Position numbers and translations under genes: made by a program. Positions 18,577 to 27,784 of a stretch of 64,000 nt of DNA are shown piece by piece (position 1 is the stretch's first letter; each line of letters opens with the position of its first letter). The notes beneath the pieces were generated by a model that saw only the letters and a program-made list of their open reading frames with translations, had not been told where the DNA came from and did not search any database. This DNA comes from Ornithinimicrobium sufpigmenti (GTDB lineage Bacteria; Actinomycetota; Actinomycetes; Actinomycetales; Dermatophilaceae): positions 3,348,001 through 3,412,000 of the forward strand of contig NZ_CP036403.1 of the NCBI RefSeq assembly GCF_004322775.1, in the 5' to 3' direction.

Positions 18577-19035
18577 ATGGACACCACGGCCAGCAATGTG
18601 CCCAGCGTAGGGGACGCACCATCAGCGCCTCGCAGACCAGGGCAGAAGGTCGTCTGCGGATGGTGCCGGGCAGAGGTGCCCGTTCCTCCCCGCGGGCGCG
18701 TCCCGAAGTGGTGCTCCAGTTCCTGCCGCCACCGCGCGTGGGAGCAACGGCGCGCCGCTGACGCCGGCCTCGCCGCAGTCGAAGTCGTCGACCGCGTGGT
18801 CGAGGTGGTGAGAGTCGAGAAGGTCGTCGAGGAGCGTCGGGTGCAAGTGCCAGTGTCCCGGTCCCCTCGGTCGACGCGAGAGTGGGTTGACGTGCTGAAC
18901 CGTCTCGACTGGGCGCTGCAGAGCAACCGCATGGAGCTTGACGACCTGGCCGAGATAGAGCCGGCTCTGGCTCGAGTCATCGCCGCCTACCGCGCTCGCA
19001 GCGACAAGCTACACCTGCGTCGGGGCCGTCGGTAG
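18577..19035 (+). CDS. zinc-ribbon protein of unknown function
   Basis: A 152-residue protein. Residues 27-50 hold a CxxC...CxxxC knuckle (C27, C30, C46, C50) in a VCGWCRAEVPVPPRGR context, followed by CSSSCRHRAWEQRRA. This type of small actinobacterial zinc ribbon is recognisable but has no assigned function to my knowledge. A Val/Glu-rich helix (residues about 70-92) and a basic C-terminus follow, compatible with nucleic-acid binding. The ATG at 18577 follows CCGGAGACG; the frame is open 29 codons further upstream but would overlap the palindromic operator. Confidence 0.72.
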   Translation: MDTTASNVPSVGDAPSAPRRPGQKVVCGWCRAEVPVPPRGRVPKWCSSSCRHRAWEQRRAADAGLAAVEVVDRVVEVVRVEKVVEERRVQVPVSRSPRSTREWVDVLNRLDWALQSNRMELDDLAEIEPALARVIAAYRARSDKLHLRRGRR

Positions 19036-19362
19036 CTTCTCCAAGCACAGCCTCCCGACGTCGTCATTACAGACGCCACGACGTTGCTCGCCGGCGGGGC
19101 CAAGGCACAACCCCCATCAAGCGGATTGCCGCGCGGGGGGTGTGTCAATCGCGGCGGAATGACGCATCTGGTCGTAGTTCGGGCCGCCGCAGTACCGGGC
19201 CACCGCAGTACCGGGTGGCCGCCGACCAGTGACCTGCCGCCGGGCGGAGTTGGTTGGTGGTATGGGATGCGCGGATAGACCAACCCGCGGGATGGGCCGC
19301 TGCGAGGCCTCTGACACCGGGCGCTTCATGGCACGAGCACGCCGTCCGCCGCGCTGCCTCCT
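19036..19362. other. 327-bp gap with a 16-bp tandem repeat and small hairpin
   Basis: CCGCAGTACCGGG occurs at 19187-19199 and again at 19203-19215, a 16-bp period. GGCCACC (19198-19204) pairs with GGTGGCC (19214-19220), giving a 7-bp stem that could terminate the gene on the left. No protein-like frame was found. Confidence 0.4.
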
Positions 19363-20547
19363 CTACGAGCCATCTAACTGCTGACTGAACTGATTCGTCA
19401 CGCTCTGCGGGTCATCCAGCTCGCGATCCAGATCGGCCTTGAGCGCTGCACGTAGTTCCGGCAACTCCGGCCCGGCGTACGCCGGGTTCTCCATAAAGCT
19501 GACAACCTCCTTGAGCGCCGCGTTCCACCACTTCTGCGTTCCCCGCTCACCACGCTGACCCTTCCGGTCCTTGAGCAAGTCCTGCCAGATCCTCAGCTCC
19601 CAACTGTTGCGTGCAGCGTCGAGTGAGACTTCGCTCGTCAGCAATTCGCGCAGTCGGCTCTCCAACTGATCCGCGCGCGCGGAGGTGTGCTCCCAGGTGT
19701 CCAGTGTGAAGTTCCACCAGACCTCTCGGCGTAGCCGAATGACGCGGTACGCCAAGTTCTGCAGCGAGTCGTTCTGGAGTTCCACGACCACCTCCTGCAG
19801 GTCTCGGACGAGGCGCTGCACGTGCTCTATCTCGTACGCCGCCGAGTCCGCGGAGGACGCGGCAGAATCGGCGGAGGACGCGGCGGAGTCAGCGGCATCA
19901 GCCGCCCCCTGAGTCGTCGCCGACAGGTGCTGAATCGGCTGGGCGATCTTCTCCTCGATTCCCTCGGCGATCTGGTCCACTTGGCTGCCAACTGCGCCGA
20001 CGGCTGACTGAAGTTCCGAACTGGTTTGCCGGAAGCGGACGGCGAAGCTGCCAGCCTCCCGGTCGAGGTAGATTCTCAGCAGTTCGTCGTCTGTCAGAGC
20101 ACGGATCGACCGACCTTGGCGCGTCTGGCGACGACCCTCGTCGTCAAAGTGCGGCGCCATGGCCGGGCGAATCTCCACCCGCACGAACGGCACATCAGTG
20201 GAGACCCCCTCCTCCACGATTTGCACGTTGACAGGGATGGGCCGTGTCTTGCTCGCCATGTCCTGGATCCGAGCGACCGCCTTGTCTAGCCCCCTGGCTA
20301 GCCCGAACGGCTTGCCATAAACGAGGCCCGTGGTCTTGTCCTCGATCTCCTCGACCCCGATGACCAGATGCGCGGCATCACGCGCCGGGTCGAGCGCAAC
20401 CCAGTTCGCGAGCGCTGCCAACAGCTTCGGACTCACGACTTCAACGTCCCGCTTGAACTCATACCGGTCGGATTCGCCGAGCGCGAGTATCCGCTGAGCT
20501 ACGGTGCTGATTTCCTGGTACCGCGACGGCTCGGGATCCACATCCAT
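19363..20547 (-). CDS. Schlafen/AlbA_2-domain protein with coiled-coil tail
   Basis: A 394-residue protein. Residues about 25-165 fit the Schlafen AlbA_2 domain: ESDRYEFKRDV with E30 and K32, then LLAALANWVAL and AHLVIGVEE. Such domains occur in putative RNA- or DNA-cleaving and regulatory proteins, including defence proteins. Residues about 180-270 are a predicted coiled coil containing a seven-residue Ala/Ser repeat (SSADSAA) encoded by near-identical 21-base units around 19840-19900. The C-terminal 120 residues are helical and unassigned. It stands alone within the island. A defensive role is an inference. Confidence 0.72.
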   Translation of the reverse strand: MDVDPEPSRYQEISTVAQRILALGESDRYEFKRDVEVVSPKLLAALANWVALDPARDAAHLVIGVEEIEDKTTGLVYGKPFGLARGLDKAVARIQDMASKTRPIPVNVQIVEEGVSTDVPFVRVEIRPAMAPHFDDEGRRQTRQGRSIRALTDDELLRIYLDREAGSFAVRFRQTSSELQSAVGAVGSQVDQIAEGIEEKIAQPIQHLSATTQGAADAADSAASSADSAASSADSAAYEIEHVQRLVRDLQEVVVELQNDSLQNLAYRVIRLRREVWWNFTLDTWEHTSARADQLESRLRELLTSEVSLDAARNSWELRIWQDLLKDRKGQRGERGTQKWWNAALKEVVSFMENPAYAGPELPELRAALKADLDRELDDPQSVTNQFSQQLDGS

Positions 20548-20735
20548 CTCGCAGTTCTAGCATCGAGCACCGACGCGCGTGTTGAGCCTCAGCCCGGTGC
20601 CCGGGTCTTGTCCGTCTCCGGGCGGGGTGGCGCACATGCTCATCAGGCGACTCGCGGCGGTAAGGCGCAGCCCGGACGACCGACCGGCGGCAGTAGCGTG
20701 CGGTCGCGAGGCGGAGCCAGGCGCCGCTGAATAGT

Positions 20736-21215
20736 TTACGGTTGCGTGACGTGGGTGTGCGCGCAGAGCCATTCCCGGGGGGACCCGACCTCGGTGCACA
20801 GAACGTAATCCCCTTCAGCCCGCGGCGGAACGGTCAGTAGGTCTGGTCCGCGCCCAGTTTTTCCCAAACTGATGCCGGCGCGTTCTGGCTCGTATGGGTA
20901 CCACGCGGGGCGGTTGCCGGGGGACTCCCCGCTGTAGGCGGTCGTTAGCTGATACCTGGGCAGCCACTCTTGACCATTGGCCTCATGGAGCAGGTAGTGG
21001 ATCCCACGGTCGGTCGACTCGTCGAAGTGAACTTCGAAGTCTTGACCGGCCTCAAGCACTGCTGGGATGGAGAGAGCATCAGGGAGTACGCGAGCGTCGT
21101 CAGCTCTCAGCGACCCTGCCGTCTCCTTGGTGCTCTCACGATCGCCGCAAGCGGTCACGCTGAAGACGATGGCGCAGGCGAGTAAGGGCACCACGTATCG
21201 ACGATGCTGTCCCAT
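20736..21215 (-). CDS. putative lipoprotein of unknown function
   Basis: A 159-residue protein. The start MGQHRRYVVPLLACAIVF gives a basic N-terminus and hydrophobic core, and VTAC(G) forms a lipobox with the lipidated Cys about residue 23. The mature part is hydrophilic with a C-terminal YVLCTEVG...WLCAHTH segment whose two Cys could form a disulfide. No family is recognised. The frame is open 15 codons upstream, but the ATG at 21215 puts the signal peptide first. Confidence 0.6.
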   Translation of the reverse strand: MGQHRRYVVPLLACAIVFSVTACGDRESTKETAGSLRADDARVLPDALSIPAVLEAGQDFEVHFDESTDRGIHYLLHEANGQEWLPRYQLTTAYSGESPGNRPAWYPYEPERAGISLGKTGRGPDLLTVPPRAEGDYVLCTEVGSPREWLCAHTHVTQP

Positions 21216-21549
21216 ACGTGTTCTGACGGCCACCGGCGCCCTTTCGTTCCCAGCGTGCAACCTTCATGCGTCTGCAGCCTGCTTGATCGAGAAGACCAAG
21301 GTAGTCCAGAGGCACGTGGCCGTGTCGGGTGCAGACAGCCGGGCTGATTCCAGACCGACGTGGCGACCCTGGTAGCCGAAGCACACAAGGAGCAGGACGT
21401 CATTGGGTGTGATTGCCCGCCGCGCCGGACTCAAGCCGGTATGCGGCAATAGCGTGCGACCACGCTCCTGGCGGCAGATGAGCGAGAAGGTGCTCGGTCG
21501 CTGGTGCTCTTGAACCTACCTTCGATGCCGCGTTCGGGTCGGCCGGCAA
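21216..21549. other. gene-free stretch, 334 bp
   Basis: No convincing gene, repeat or hairpin was seen. Short frames on both strands look like random opening in G+C-rich DNA. Confidence 0.35.
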
Positions 21550-22146
21550 TCAGTCGCGCTTCTTCAGTTCTGCAGTGATGCCCTCGACAGCCCGCGTCAG
21601 TTTGTGAAGCGTTCCCGCCGGGCGATCCTGCGATTCGCGAAAGTCTGCCAGGTTGATCTCATATGCGAGGGTCGGGATGGGGCCGAACGGCCCGTCTGCG
21701 TCGATGGTCACCGAGTGGAGCTGCGCCATGTCCGACTCTAGAAGCGTTGCCGACGCTCCGAGAACCCAGGCGAGCATGTGTCCGGGCGCAAGCGACGACA
21801 TCCCCGTCTGCATTCGTTCTAGCGCTGTCCCGGTCAGGCTATCGACCCGGTCTTCGAACGGCAAAGGTGGGTCGAACACGACGCGAACGTTCTCTGCGAC
21901 CGTGGGGCCGGAGTTTCCGACTACGAGTTGCAGCCAATGGCCTTGGGTGTCGTCAGCCCGTACATCAGCCCACACGTACGGCTGAGCGGCCGCGATGCTG
22001 CTCTCGCGCTGTCCAACGACCTGCGCTTCAGCCGCATCAGCCGATCGTTTGGCTTGTCGGACGCTAGCCCTAGCGAACCAGGCCGAGGCGAGTGCCACTA
22101 GAGCTGCGAGTCCGGAGATGGTGATGTTGACGTCCATAACCCCCAT
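21550..22146 (-). CDS. small membrane-anchored protein of unknown function
   Basis: About 198 residues. A single N-terminal membrane helix (NITISGLAALVALASAWFA) is followed by a charged helix RQAKRSADAAEAQV. A soluble beta-rich domain with YVWADVRADD and LVVGNSGPTVAENVRVVF follows, typical of small membrane-tethered bacterial proteins of unknown role. ATG at 22146 (AGAGG 11 bases upstream) or at 22137 (GGGGG close upstream) both fit. The frame opens far earlier, but that part is not protein-like. Confidence 0.6.
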   Translation of the reverse strand: MGVMDVNITISGLAALVALASAWFARASVRQAKRSADAAEAQVVGQRESSIAAAQPYVWADVRADDTQGHWLQLVVGNSGPTVAENVRVVFDPPLPFEDRVDSLTGTALERMQTGMSSLAPGHMLAWVLGASATLLESDMAQLHSVTIDADGPFGPIPTLAYEINLADFRESQDRPAGTLHKLTRAVEGITAELKKRD

Positions 22147-22799
22147 TCTTGGCCGGACCTCTGACATGCTCTTCGGCTCGGCAGTTGTCGCCCCGGTCCG
22201 GACTACTGAGCGCGAGTTGCTGGAACGCTCCGTCGACCACCATGATCGCCGAAGCGAACGGCCTGCGGCAGAAGCGGACGGAAGGGCCGTCCTCCAGGCG
22301 GTCGAATCCGACGCCTCGGCAAGGTGACGGCGGTACCGTGCGATGGGCGGGTCCGAGCGCAGGGGGCTCGTGCGTCGACCGTTGAGAGGATGGTGGTGAG
22401 CCACAATGTCTGGGATCCAGCAGGGTGACAGAGTGCGACGGAGAGGCTGCCGGGGGTGAGGTCGGCATTGTGTACATAGTCAGAGATCACAATGGGGACG
22501 CTCACGTTAGGTTCCCGACCGACGGCATGAACATCATCCCAACATCAGAACTGATTCCCGTCGCCGAAGACGAGATTGACGACTAGGACCTTGCCCGGTG
22601 ACAACTACGTCGACAGGTAGCACCTGACACGCCGAGGCCAAGAGGCCCGTGTTGCACGAACAAGCCGGCGCGACGGAGGCTGACGAGCGTGGCGGACCTC
22701 CACGCGGCAGTTGCGGATGTCCCGCGCAAGCGTTCGTCAGGTCAGAGTTTCATGGCGACGTCTGCGACCGGCCCGTACAGGTACGACCTTTGCTGGACG
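22147..22799. other. gene-free stretch, 653 bp
   Basis: The longest stretch of the island without a gene I can support. Several overlapping frames under 110 codons exist on both strands, none with a family or good composition. It may hold a decayed gene or an RNA; nothing more can be seen. Confidence 0.35.
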
Positions 22800-23417
22800 T
22801 CAGAGGTATGGGCCCCACTTCGCCAATGTGTTCTCAAACGATTGGTACGCGCTATAACGAGAGCCCATCTTAGCAGCGCACTCGTCCGACATGGCGGGAG
22901 GATCGAACGGAGGACCACACCACTCTTCAAGGTCCACACTAGCAATCCGTTCCAGAGCTTCGACCGTCTCTTCCACAAGATCGTTCATGCTGGTCGGTGG
23001 CATCAGTTCCTTTAGATCTCTGGCTGCATTGCTCGCAGTGATTCCCATCGTCACCTCCTCGGTGTAGCAGAGGCGTGCTTCCATGCTCGACAGGACATCG
23101 TCTTCGTCGTATCGGACGTACCGTAGCCGGCAGGTACCAGCCTCATCGATTACGCCCTGCCAATCCTCCTGCTCACCGGCAATGATCGAGGCCAACTGCT
23201 GGGGCGTGGCTGTTTCCTCCGCCGTCTCTTCTGTGCGGGCCTCCTCGTGCCCTTCCTCGGCCGCGTCCCCACCGTCATTGGCAGTGCCTGTAGTTTCGGG
23301 TTCGACTGCGTTGTCGGTGGCAACCACCGGCGTTGGAGTCGCGCTCGACGGAGTCTCTGCACCGGAGCAGCCCGCTGTTGCCAGTAGCACCGCCAGGGCA
23401 GCGATAGTTCTCTTCAC
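22800..23417 (-). CDS. putative lipoprotein with acidic linker
   Basis: A 205-residue protein starting at GTG. MKRTIAALAVLLATAGC is a lipoprotein signal peptide with lipidated C17. Residues about 20-75 are an acidic, Thr/Glu-rich disordered linker. The remainder is a small domain with Cys in CRLRYVRYDEDD and ARLCYTEEV, possibly a disulfide. No family is recognised. It resembles the lipoprotein at 20.7-21.2 kb only in general layout. Confidence 0.62.
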   Translation of the reverse strand: MKRTIAALAVLLATAGCSGAETPSSATPTPVVATDNAVEPETTGTANDGGDAAEEGHEEARTEETAEETATPQQLASIIAGEQEDWQGVIDEAGTCRLRYVRYDEDDVLSSMEARLCYTEEVTMGITASNAARDLKELMPPTSMNDLVEETVEALERIASVDLEEWCGPPFDPPAMSDECAAKMGSRYSAYQSFENTLAKWGPYL

Positions 23418-23805
23418 GCGCGATGTCTATCAGACAGGGGTTGTCGTCCTGCTCTTGGGGGGGCACTCGCCCCACCTAGCGGGAACAGCAGCAGGTAGCA
23501 GCCACGTTTGGGCGATACGCGGGCGACCACCCACGAGGAGCGACAGGCGGGCGCTGCCGTGCCCGCAGTGCGGCATAGGGAGGCGTTAGCGCCAGCTGGC
23601 GTGGGTGCGTTTCGCGACCCGCCGATGTGCTTAGCGACCAGTCTCTGCGAGGATTCGGTGGTCGCTGGTGCACCACTGCGTCTGTCATGCGCTGACACTA
23701 CCCAAGGCGAAAACCCGTACCTCAACGATGCCCATCTACCCCAAGCAAACGCCGGCGCTAGAGAAGCGCTCACGGCATCACAGCGCAGCTCTGGCCGGAA
23801 TGCGG
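23418..23805. other. gene-free stretch, 388 bp
   Basis: Between the lipoprotein start and the end of the NDT/TIR-like gene. No supported gene or repeat. The promoter of the lipoprotein should lie at the left edge. Confidence 0.35.
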
Positions 23806-24648
23806 TTAGCTTTGTTGCAGGATCTTCTGAATGCGATCCCCAAGCTTCAACTTCAAACGCTTTAGACCGATTTCAGATGGCTCGTACATCAAGGTCCGAA
23901 GGTGTCGCAAGTCGAATGGGATCTCGTCAGCAGGTTGCGTGAGCGGGATGCAATGCTTACCCAAAGTATGTGCAATTCCCGTCTCGTAGAAGACGTTGGC
24001 GTTGTGGCTAGTGTAGTCGGTTATGACGATTTGTGCCCGCCACAATAATCCGACGATGTCATCCATGATCGAGTCTTTGTCCCAGATGGAGTCGGCGCGC
24101 TCACAATTCAACCCAGCGTCGTAGACTACGCTCTGTATCGCCTGCCAGACCGGCTCGAACTCGGCCCGAAACGGCATCATCACAACAACCAAGCCGGGGT
24201 CAACGGGCCCCTCTGGAAAGTTGAGGTACCTGCGGCTCGGCCGGACCGCCTCACGGGACTGACCTAGCTCCAGCAGTGTGCGGTAGAGGTCGATTTCTTT
24301 GACCGTCAGCCTAGTTCGGTGGAAGCCCCACTCGCCTTCGACATCAAACGTCTCGCGATTGGCGAGGATTTCATTGACGGGGATGGGAAGGATGTGCGGA
24401 TTGGGCGTGAACTGCAGCAGGACGTTGGCGCCGCTGGGCGTTATGCGGCTCAGCGTTCCGACCCTTGCCACATCGGATGAACCGTGTGGGCCCACTTCGG
24501 GCATCGCGAGGGTCGGAAGGTCCAAGAGTCTGTTGAAATTTCCATCCGCTACGCCTAGGAATTCCTGGACGTGAGATAAGGTCCCCTCCAGCATGCGGTT
24601 CCTAGGGAGTGCCCCGCCATTGGGCATACCGACGAGCAAGTTGAACAC
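23806..24648 (-). CDS. protein with NDT/TIR-like C-terminal domain
   Basis: A 280-residue protein. Residues about 150-275 show the nucleoside-deoxyribosyltransferase/TIR-like fold: VVVMMPFRAEFEPVW at 154-168, then RADSIWDKDSIMDDI, then the diagnostic DYTSHNANVFYETGIAHTLG at 211-230 with a candidate catalytic E222. Proteins with this domain are predicted to cleave N-glycosidic bonds of nucleotides and recur in defence islands. The N-terminal 145 residues are unassigned and may sense or bind a partner. The GTG start has AGGAAGGG at good distance. Enzyme activity is inferred. Confidence 0.72.
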   Translation of the reverse strand: MFNLLVGMPNGGALPRNRMLEGTLSHVQEFLGVADGNFNRLLDLPTLAMPEVGPHGSSDVARVGTLSRITPSGANVLLQFTPNPHILPIPVNEILANRETFDVEGEWGFHRTRLTVKEIDLYRTLLELGQSREAVRPSRRYLNFPEGPVDPGLVVVMMPFRAEFEPVWQAIQSVVYDAGLNCERADSIWDKDSIMDDIVGLLWRAQIVITDYTSHNANVFYETGIAHTLGKHCIPLTQPADEIPFDLRHLRTLMYEPSEIGLKRLKLKLGDRIQKILQQS

Positions 24649-25145
24649 GACAACCCTTCCTAACTCTTGTCAGACCTCAGTGTTTTCGCATATGACCTCT
24701 GCGCTGTGGCCGCTAACTCCTTGTCCCGCTCACAGGGGGACATTCGTTCCGCTGCGTCCGCGAGGTGAGGCGGGGACTCCGCCGCGGGACAGGCCTACCC
24801 ATCCTCGAGGCGTGCGAGCGCCCTAGCCGTCGGTCCTCGGGGCTAGGGCCACGCGCATCTTCCGGCGAGATCTAGGCTAAGGCTGCCACCCCCCTTGGAA
24901 GTAGGTTGAGGATCGTACGACAACTGTGTCCTGGTGAGAGTCCTACTTGCTTCGCGGCGGGGTTGGCCCATGGCGCTGGGTCGCGCCAGGCACGTCGTGC
25001 GAACACGAGCACGGAGCGCCGAGCCGGGATGCGCTGGCCGGCGATGAGCGGTTGCGCCCCAGCGTTCATGCAGCCGGGCCCGTTCCTAGCCGACTTGCGA
25101 TCGCGTTGCGCCCGCTCCCCGGTGCCATGCCCATAGGATGGGGCC
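24649..25145. other. intergenic stretch, 497 bp
   Basis: Lies between the divergent NDT/TIR-like and TIR genes. No gene seen. The right end carries a TAGGAT -10-like hexamer at 25134-25139, six bases before the TIR ATG. Confidence 0.4.
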
Positions 25146-26195
25146 ATGGCCAGAGTTTTCGTTAGTCACGCATCCGCGGACAAAGAGTTCGTGGACCTGT
25201 TCGTCGACTATGTCCTTCGTATAGGCTTAGGCCTCAATGGCGAGAAAGTGTTTTACTCCAGCGAACGCGATACGGGGGTGCCATCGGGTGCTGATCTAAT
25301 GGCGCACTTGCGTACGGAGGTCAGTGAAGCCACCCTCGTGATCGCCGTGATTACGCCTATGTACCAAACGCGTCCCGTGTGCATCGCTGAACTCGGCGCC
25401 GCTTGGGGGCGCACCTCGCCCGAGCACTTCTTCCCACTCCTAGCACCCAACCTCAGTCGCACGGAACTAGAAGGCATCCTTCCCTCTGCGCTGACTTTAC
25501 GCATTGACGACGCTGCCGCCCTCGACGAGCTATCGGATCGGGCCGAGGAGGCGCTGGGGTCGCAGGTGACCAAAACTCAATGGGGCGTGGGCAAGCAAAA
25601 GTGGCTAAGCGTAGTCGGCAGCGTGGCCACATCACTGCAGGAGCCAGAAATACCAACCATCGACGAGTACAAGACCGCAATGCGCGAGCTCGCGGAACTT
25701 CGGGAGGCGCTGGATTACACGGAACGGGAGGTGGATGAATGGAAGCAAAAGTTCGAACTCGTGGCAGAGGTCAAAGACCAAGCAGAAGTGACGCGAATAC
25801 GAGTTGGCGACAAGCCGATTGACGTGTTCCAAAACGCTCTGACGGCAGCCAGAAATACTGTGGGCAAACTGCCATCCTGTGTTCGCGAAGCAATTTTTCA
25901 ATCGCTCAGGGGAGAGGGGATCTACGGGCCGAACCGGTTCGATGATCCAGATTCTGCCGACGCATTCGAGGATGCGATCGAGCGAAAGTTGCTGGTCGAA
26001 AATCACGAGAACGAATATTTCCCGAATCCTGAGAAGTCGAGAGTTGGTGAAGCGCTCGAAGCGGTCGACCAACTTGAAGAGGCCATGGATCCCGCGAAGA
26101 CAGGTCCGGAGTTCGACGATTGGTTCAGGTCCGAGTACGGCGGAAACGCTCCGGACTTGCGAGATCGTGATTGTTGGGAAGAGCTCATGAACTGA
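25146..26195 (+). CDS. TIR-domain protein with coiled coil and helical C-terminus
   Basis: A 349-residue protein. Residues 1-130 form a TIR domain: RVFVSHASADKEFVDLFVDY, then YSSERDTGVPSG, then CIAELGAAWG with the candidate NAD-cleaving E82. Residues about 175-215 form a charged coiled coil (ELREALDYTEREVDEWKQKF), followed by an acidic helical domain. Bacterial TIR proteins often kill infected cells by consuming NAD or make cyclic-ADP-ribose signals. No Thoeris, CBASS or Argonaute partner is adjacent. The start has no Shine-Dalgarno site but a TAGGAT six bases upstream, so the mRNA may be leaderless. Its codons are visibly more A/T-rich than those of the chromosomal genes. Confidence 0.85.
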   Translation: MARVFVSHASADKEFVDLFVDYVLRIGLGLNGEKVFYSSERDTGVPSGADLMAHLRTEVSEATLVIAVITPMYQTRPVCIAELGAAWGRTSPEHFFPLLAPNLSRTELEGILPSALTLRIDDAAALDELSDRAEEALGSQVTKTQWGVGKQKWLSVVGSVATSLQEPEIPTIDEYKTAMRELAELREALDYTEREVDEWKQKFELVAEVKDQAEVTRIRVGDKPIDVFQNALTAARNTVGKLPSCVREAIFQSLRGEGIYGPNRFDDPDSADAFEDAIERKLLVENHENEYFPNPEKSRVGEALEAVDQLEEAMDPAKTGPEFDDWFRSEYGGNAPDLRDRDCWEELMN

Positions 26196-26645
26196 CTCCC
26201 GTGACGAGGGTTCCTGTTGGCAGGGGCGACGCGTCTACGCATTTCGATGGCTGGACGCCGTTTCAGAAGTAGGTTGACGCAACGTCCCGTCGCACGCGCT
26301 TGCTCAGAGCAACAGGCTGCGAGCCCGCATCAGGCGGCGCATTGGGGCGTGGGACCTGAACCTTTCTGCCACGCGCGCCCCGGCATCCGGTCATCGGCGA
26401 TACAGCGATGTACCGACCGTTGGCCTCTCTGGGCGCCAGGCAGGACTCGCCGATCATCGGGATCAATGGATGCGCGCGGGCGCCCTTCGTGCCGCGTCCT
26501 TCTGGGCGAAGTGACGCACCGGCGAGGGCTGATGCACCAATCGCCCCTGCTTCGCCTTGTCCGATTGCGCGGTAACTTTCGCTGAGGACCTGTCGGCGGC
26601 GGAGCTGGCTGTGACGCCCTCCCAAGTCGGTGACCCCTCCGAATC
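26196..26645. other. gene-free stretch, 450 bp
   Basis: Between the convergent TIR and integrase genes. No supported gene. A rightward 122-codon frame (26217-26585) has no recognisable content. No excisionase-like protein was found. Confidence 0.4.
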
Positions 26646-27776
26646 TCACTCCCCCTGGGGAGGGCGGGCGAGATCGGAGAGCTTCGCGGCGATCTCTGCG
26701 TCGCGACCCTGGGCTGCATGCTGGTAGCGCAGCGCGGCAGCGACAGTGGAGTGCCCAAGGCGGGCCTGTAGCTCGGCGAGGGTCGCGCCGGTCATGGCAG
26801 CCATCGTTGCGCCCGTGTGCCGCAGGTCGTGGATCCTCAGATCCTCCCGTCCGGCGACGGCGCGGGCCTTCCGCCAGGCGGTGTGCAGTACGGTCGGCTG
26901 GAGGTGGCGTTGCGGGTCGCGCAGGGCTGGGAAGAGCAGCGCATCGGTTCCCGTCCGCACGTGTTCTTCGAGGTGCTGCTCCAGGGCAGGAACGATGTGC
27001 GGCGGCACGCTCACCTCGCGGGTCCCGGCGGCCGACTTCGGGGTGCCGACAATCGGTTGGCCGCGAACCCATGACACGGCGCGGGTCACCTTGACGACGC
27101 CGCGATTCAGGTCGAGGTCACGCCGGCGCAGCTCGAGCACCTCCCCCACGCGCAGTGCGCACCAGGCGCACAGCAGGACTAATGCGCCGAGCTGGGCCGG
27201 CATCTCCCGCACGAGCACGTCCAGCTCGGCGACCGTCGCTGGGCGGATCTCCTTCTTGGTCGGAGGGTTCGACGCAGACCTAACCCGGCAGGGGTTGCTG
27301 GCGAGGAGCTCGTCAGTGACCGCTGTGGTCAGGATGGCACGCAGCAGTGCGTAGGCGCGGGCGTTGACCGTCGGGTGTTTGGTTGACAGCCCGGCCCACC
27401 ACCGGCGCACGAGGGCCGGTGTGAGGTCGGGGACGAGCAGATCGCCGAACTCCGGCTCGAGGTAGCGCCGCAGAAGGTGCTGGTAGCCCTCGCGGGTCCG
27501 CGGCTTGAGGGTCCGGTCGGCCAGCCACTGCCGGGCGTACTCGTCGAAGGTGGGCGGCGCCAACCGCTCGGCGATCTCGACCCGACGCTTCGGGGCGACC
27601 CAACCGTCGCCGCTCGCGAGCGTCCGCTCCTGGGCCAGCCAGACCTCGGCATCCATTTTCGAGGAGAAGGTGTGCGGAGCCGAGTGCCTCTGCAGGTCGG
27701 GCCCAACGTAGGTCGCCTGCCAGCGCTTGCTCGGCAGCCGCCGCAGTGTCCCGAAGCCCCGTCTCGATGCCATCAT
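26646..27776 (-). CDS. int: tyrosine recombinase (island integrase)
   Basis: A 376-residue site-specific recombinase. An AP2-like arm-binding region (about 1-60) with RWQATYVGPD is followed by a SAM-like core-binding domain (about 75-170, FDEYARQWLADRTLKPRTRE). The catalytic domain has all active-site residues visible: R209 in CALRVGE, K247 in TPKSAAGTR, H316-x2-R319 in HDLRH, H342 in LGHS and Y351 in LRYQHA. It is transcribed away from the tRNA-Thr gene 137 bases to its right, the standard geometry for insertion into a tRNA 3' end. Two ATGs lie in tandem at the start behind GAGGGC. Confidence 0.95.
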   Translation of the reverse strand: MMASRRGFGTLRRLPSKRWQATYVGPDLQRHSAPHTFSSKMDAEVWLAQERTLASGDGWVAPKRRVEIAERLAPPTFDEYARQWLADRTLKPRTREGYQHLLRRYLEPEFGDLLVPDLTPALVRRWWAGLSTKHPTVNARAYALLRAILTTAVTDELLASNPCRVRSASNPPTKKEIRPATVAELDVLVREMPAQLGALVLLCAWCALRVGEVLELRRRDLDLNRGVVKVTRAVSWVRGQPIVGTPKSAAGTREVSVPPHIVPALEQHLEEHVRTGTDALLFPALRDPQRHLQPTVLHTAWRKARAVAGREDLRIHDLRHTGATMAAMTGATLAELQARLGHSTVAAALRYQHAAQGRDAEIAAKLSDLARPPQGE

Positions 27777-27784
27777 GCCCTCAT

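Noticed and set aside
24898..26278. GAAGTAGGTTGA occurs on both sides of the TIR gene (24898 and 26267)
   Set aside because: A single 12-base match is expected many times by chance in a window this size, and the flanks do not match, so I do not read it as insertion-sequence ends.
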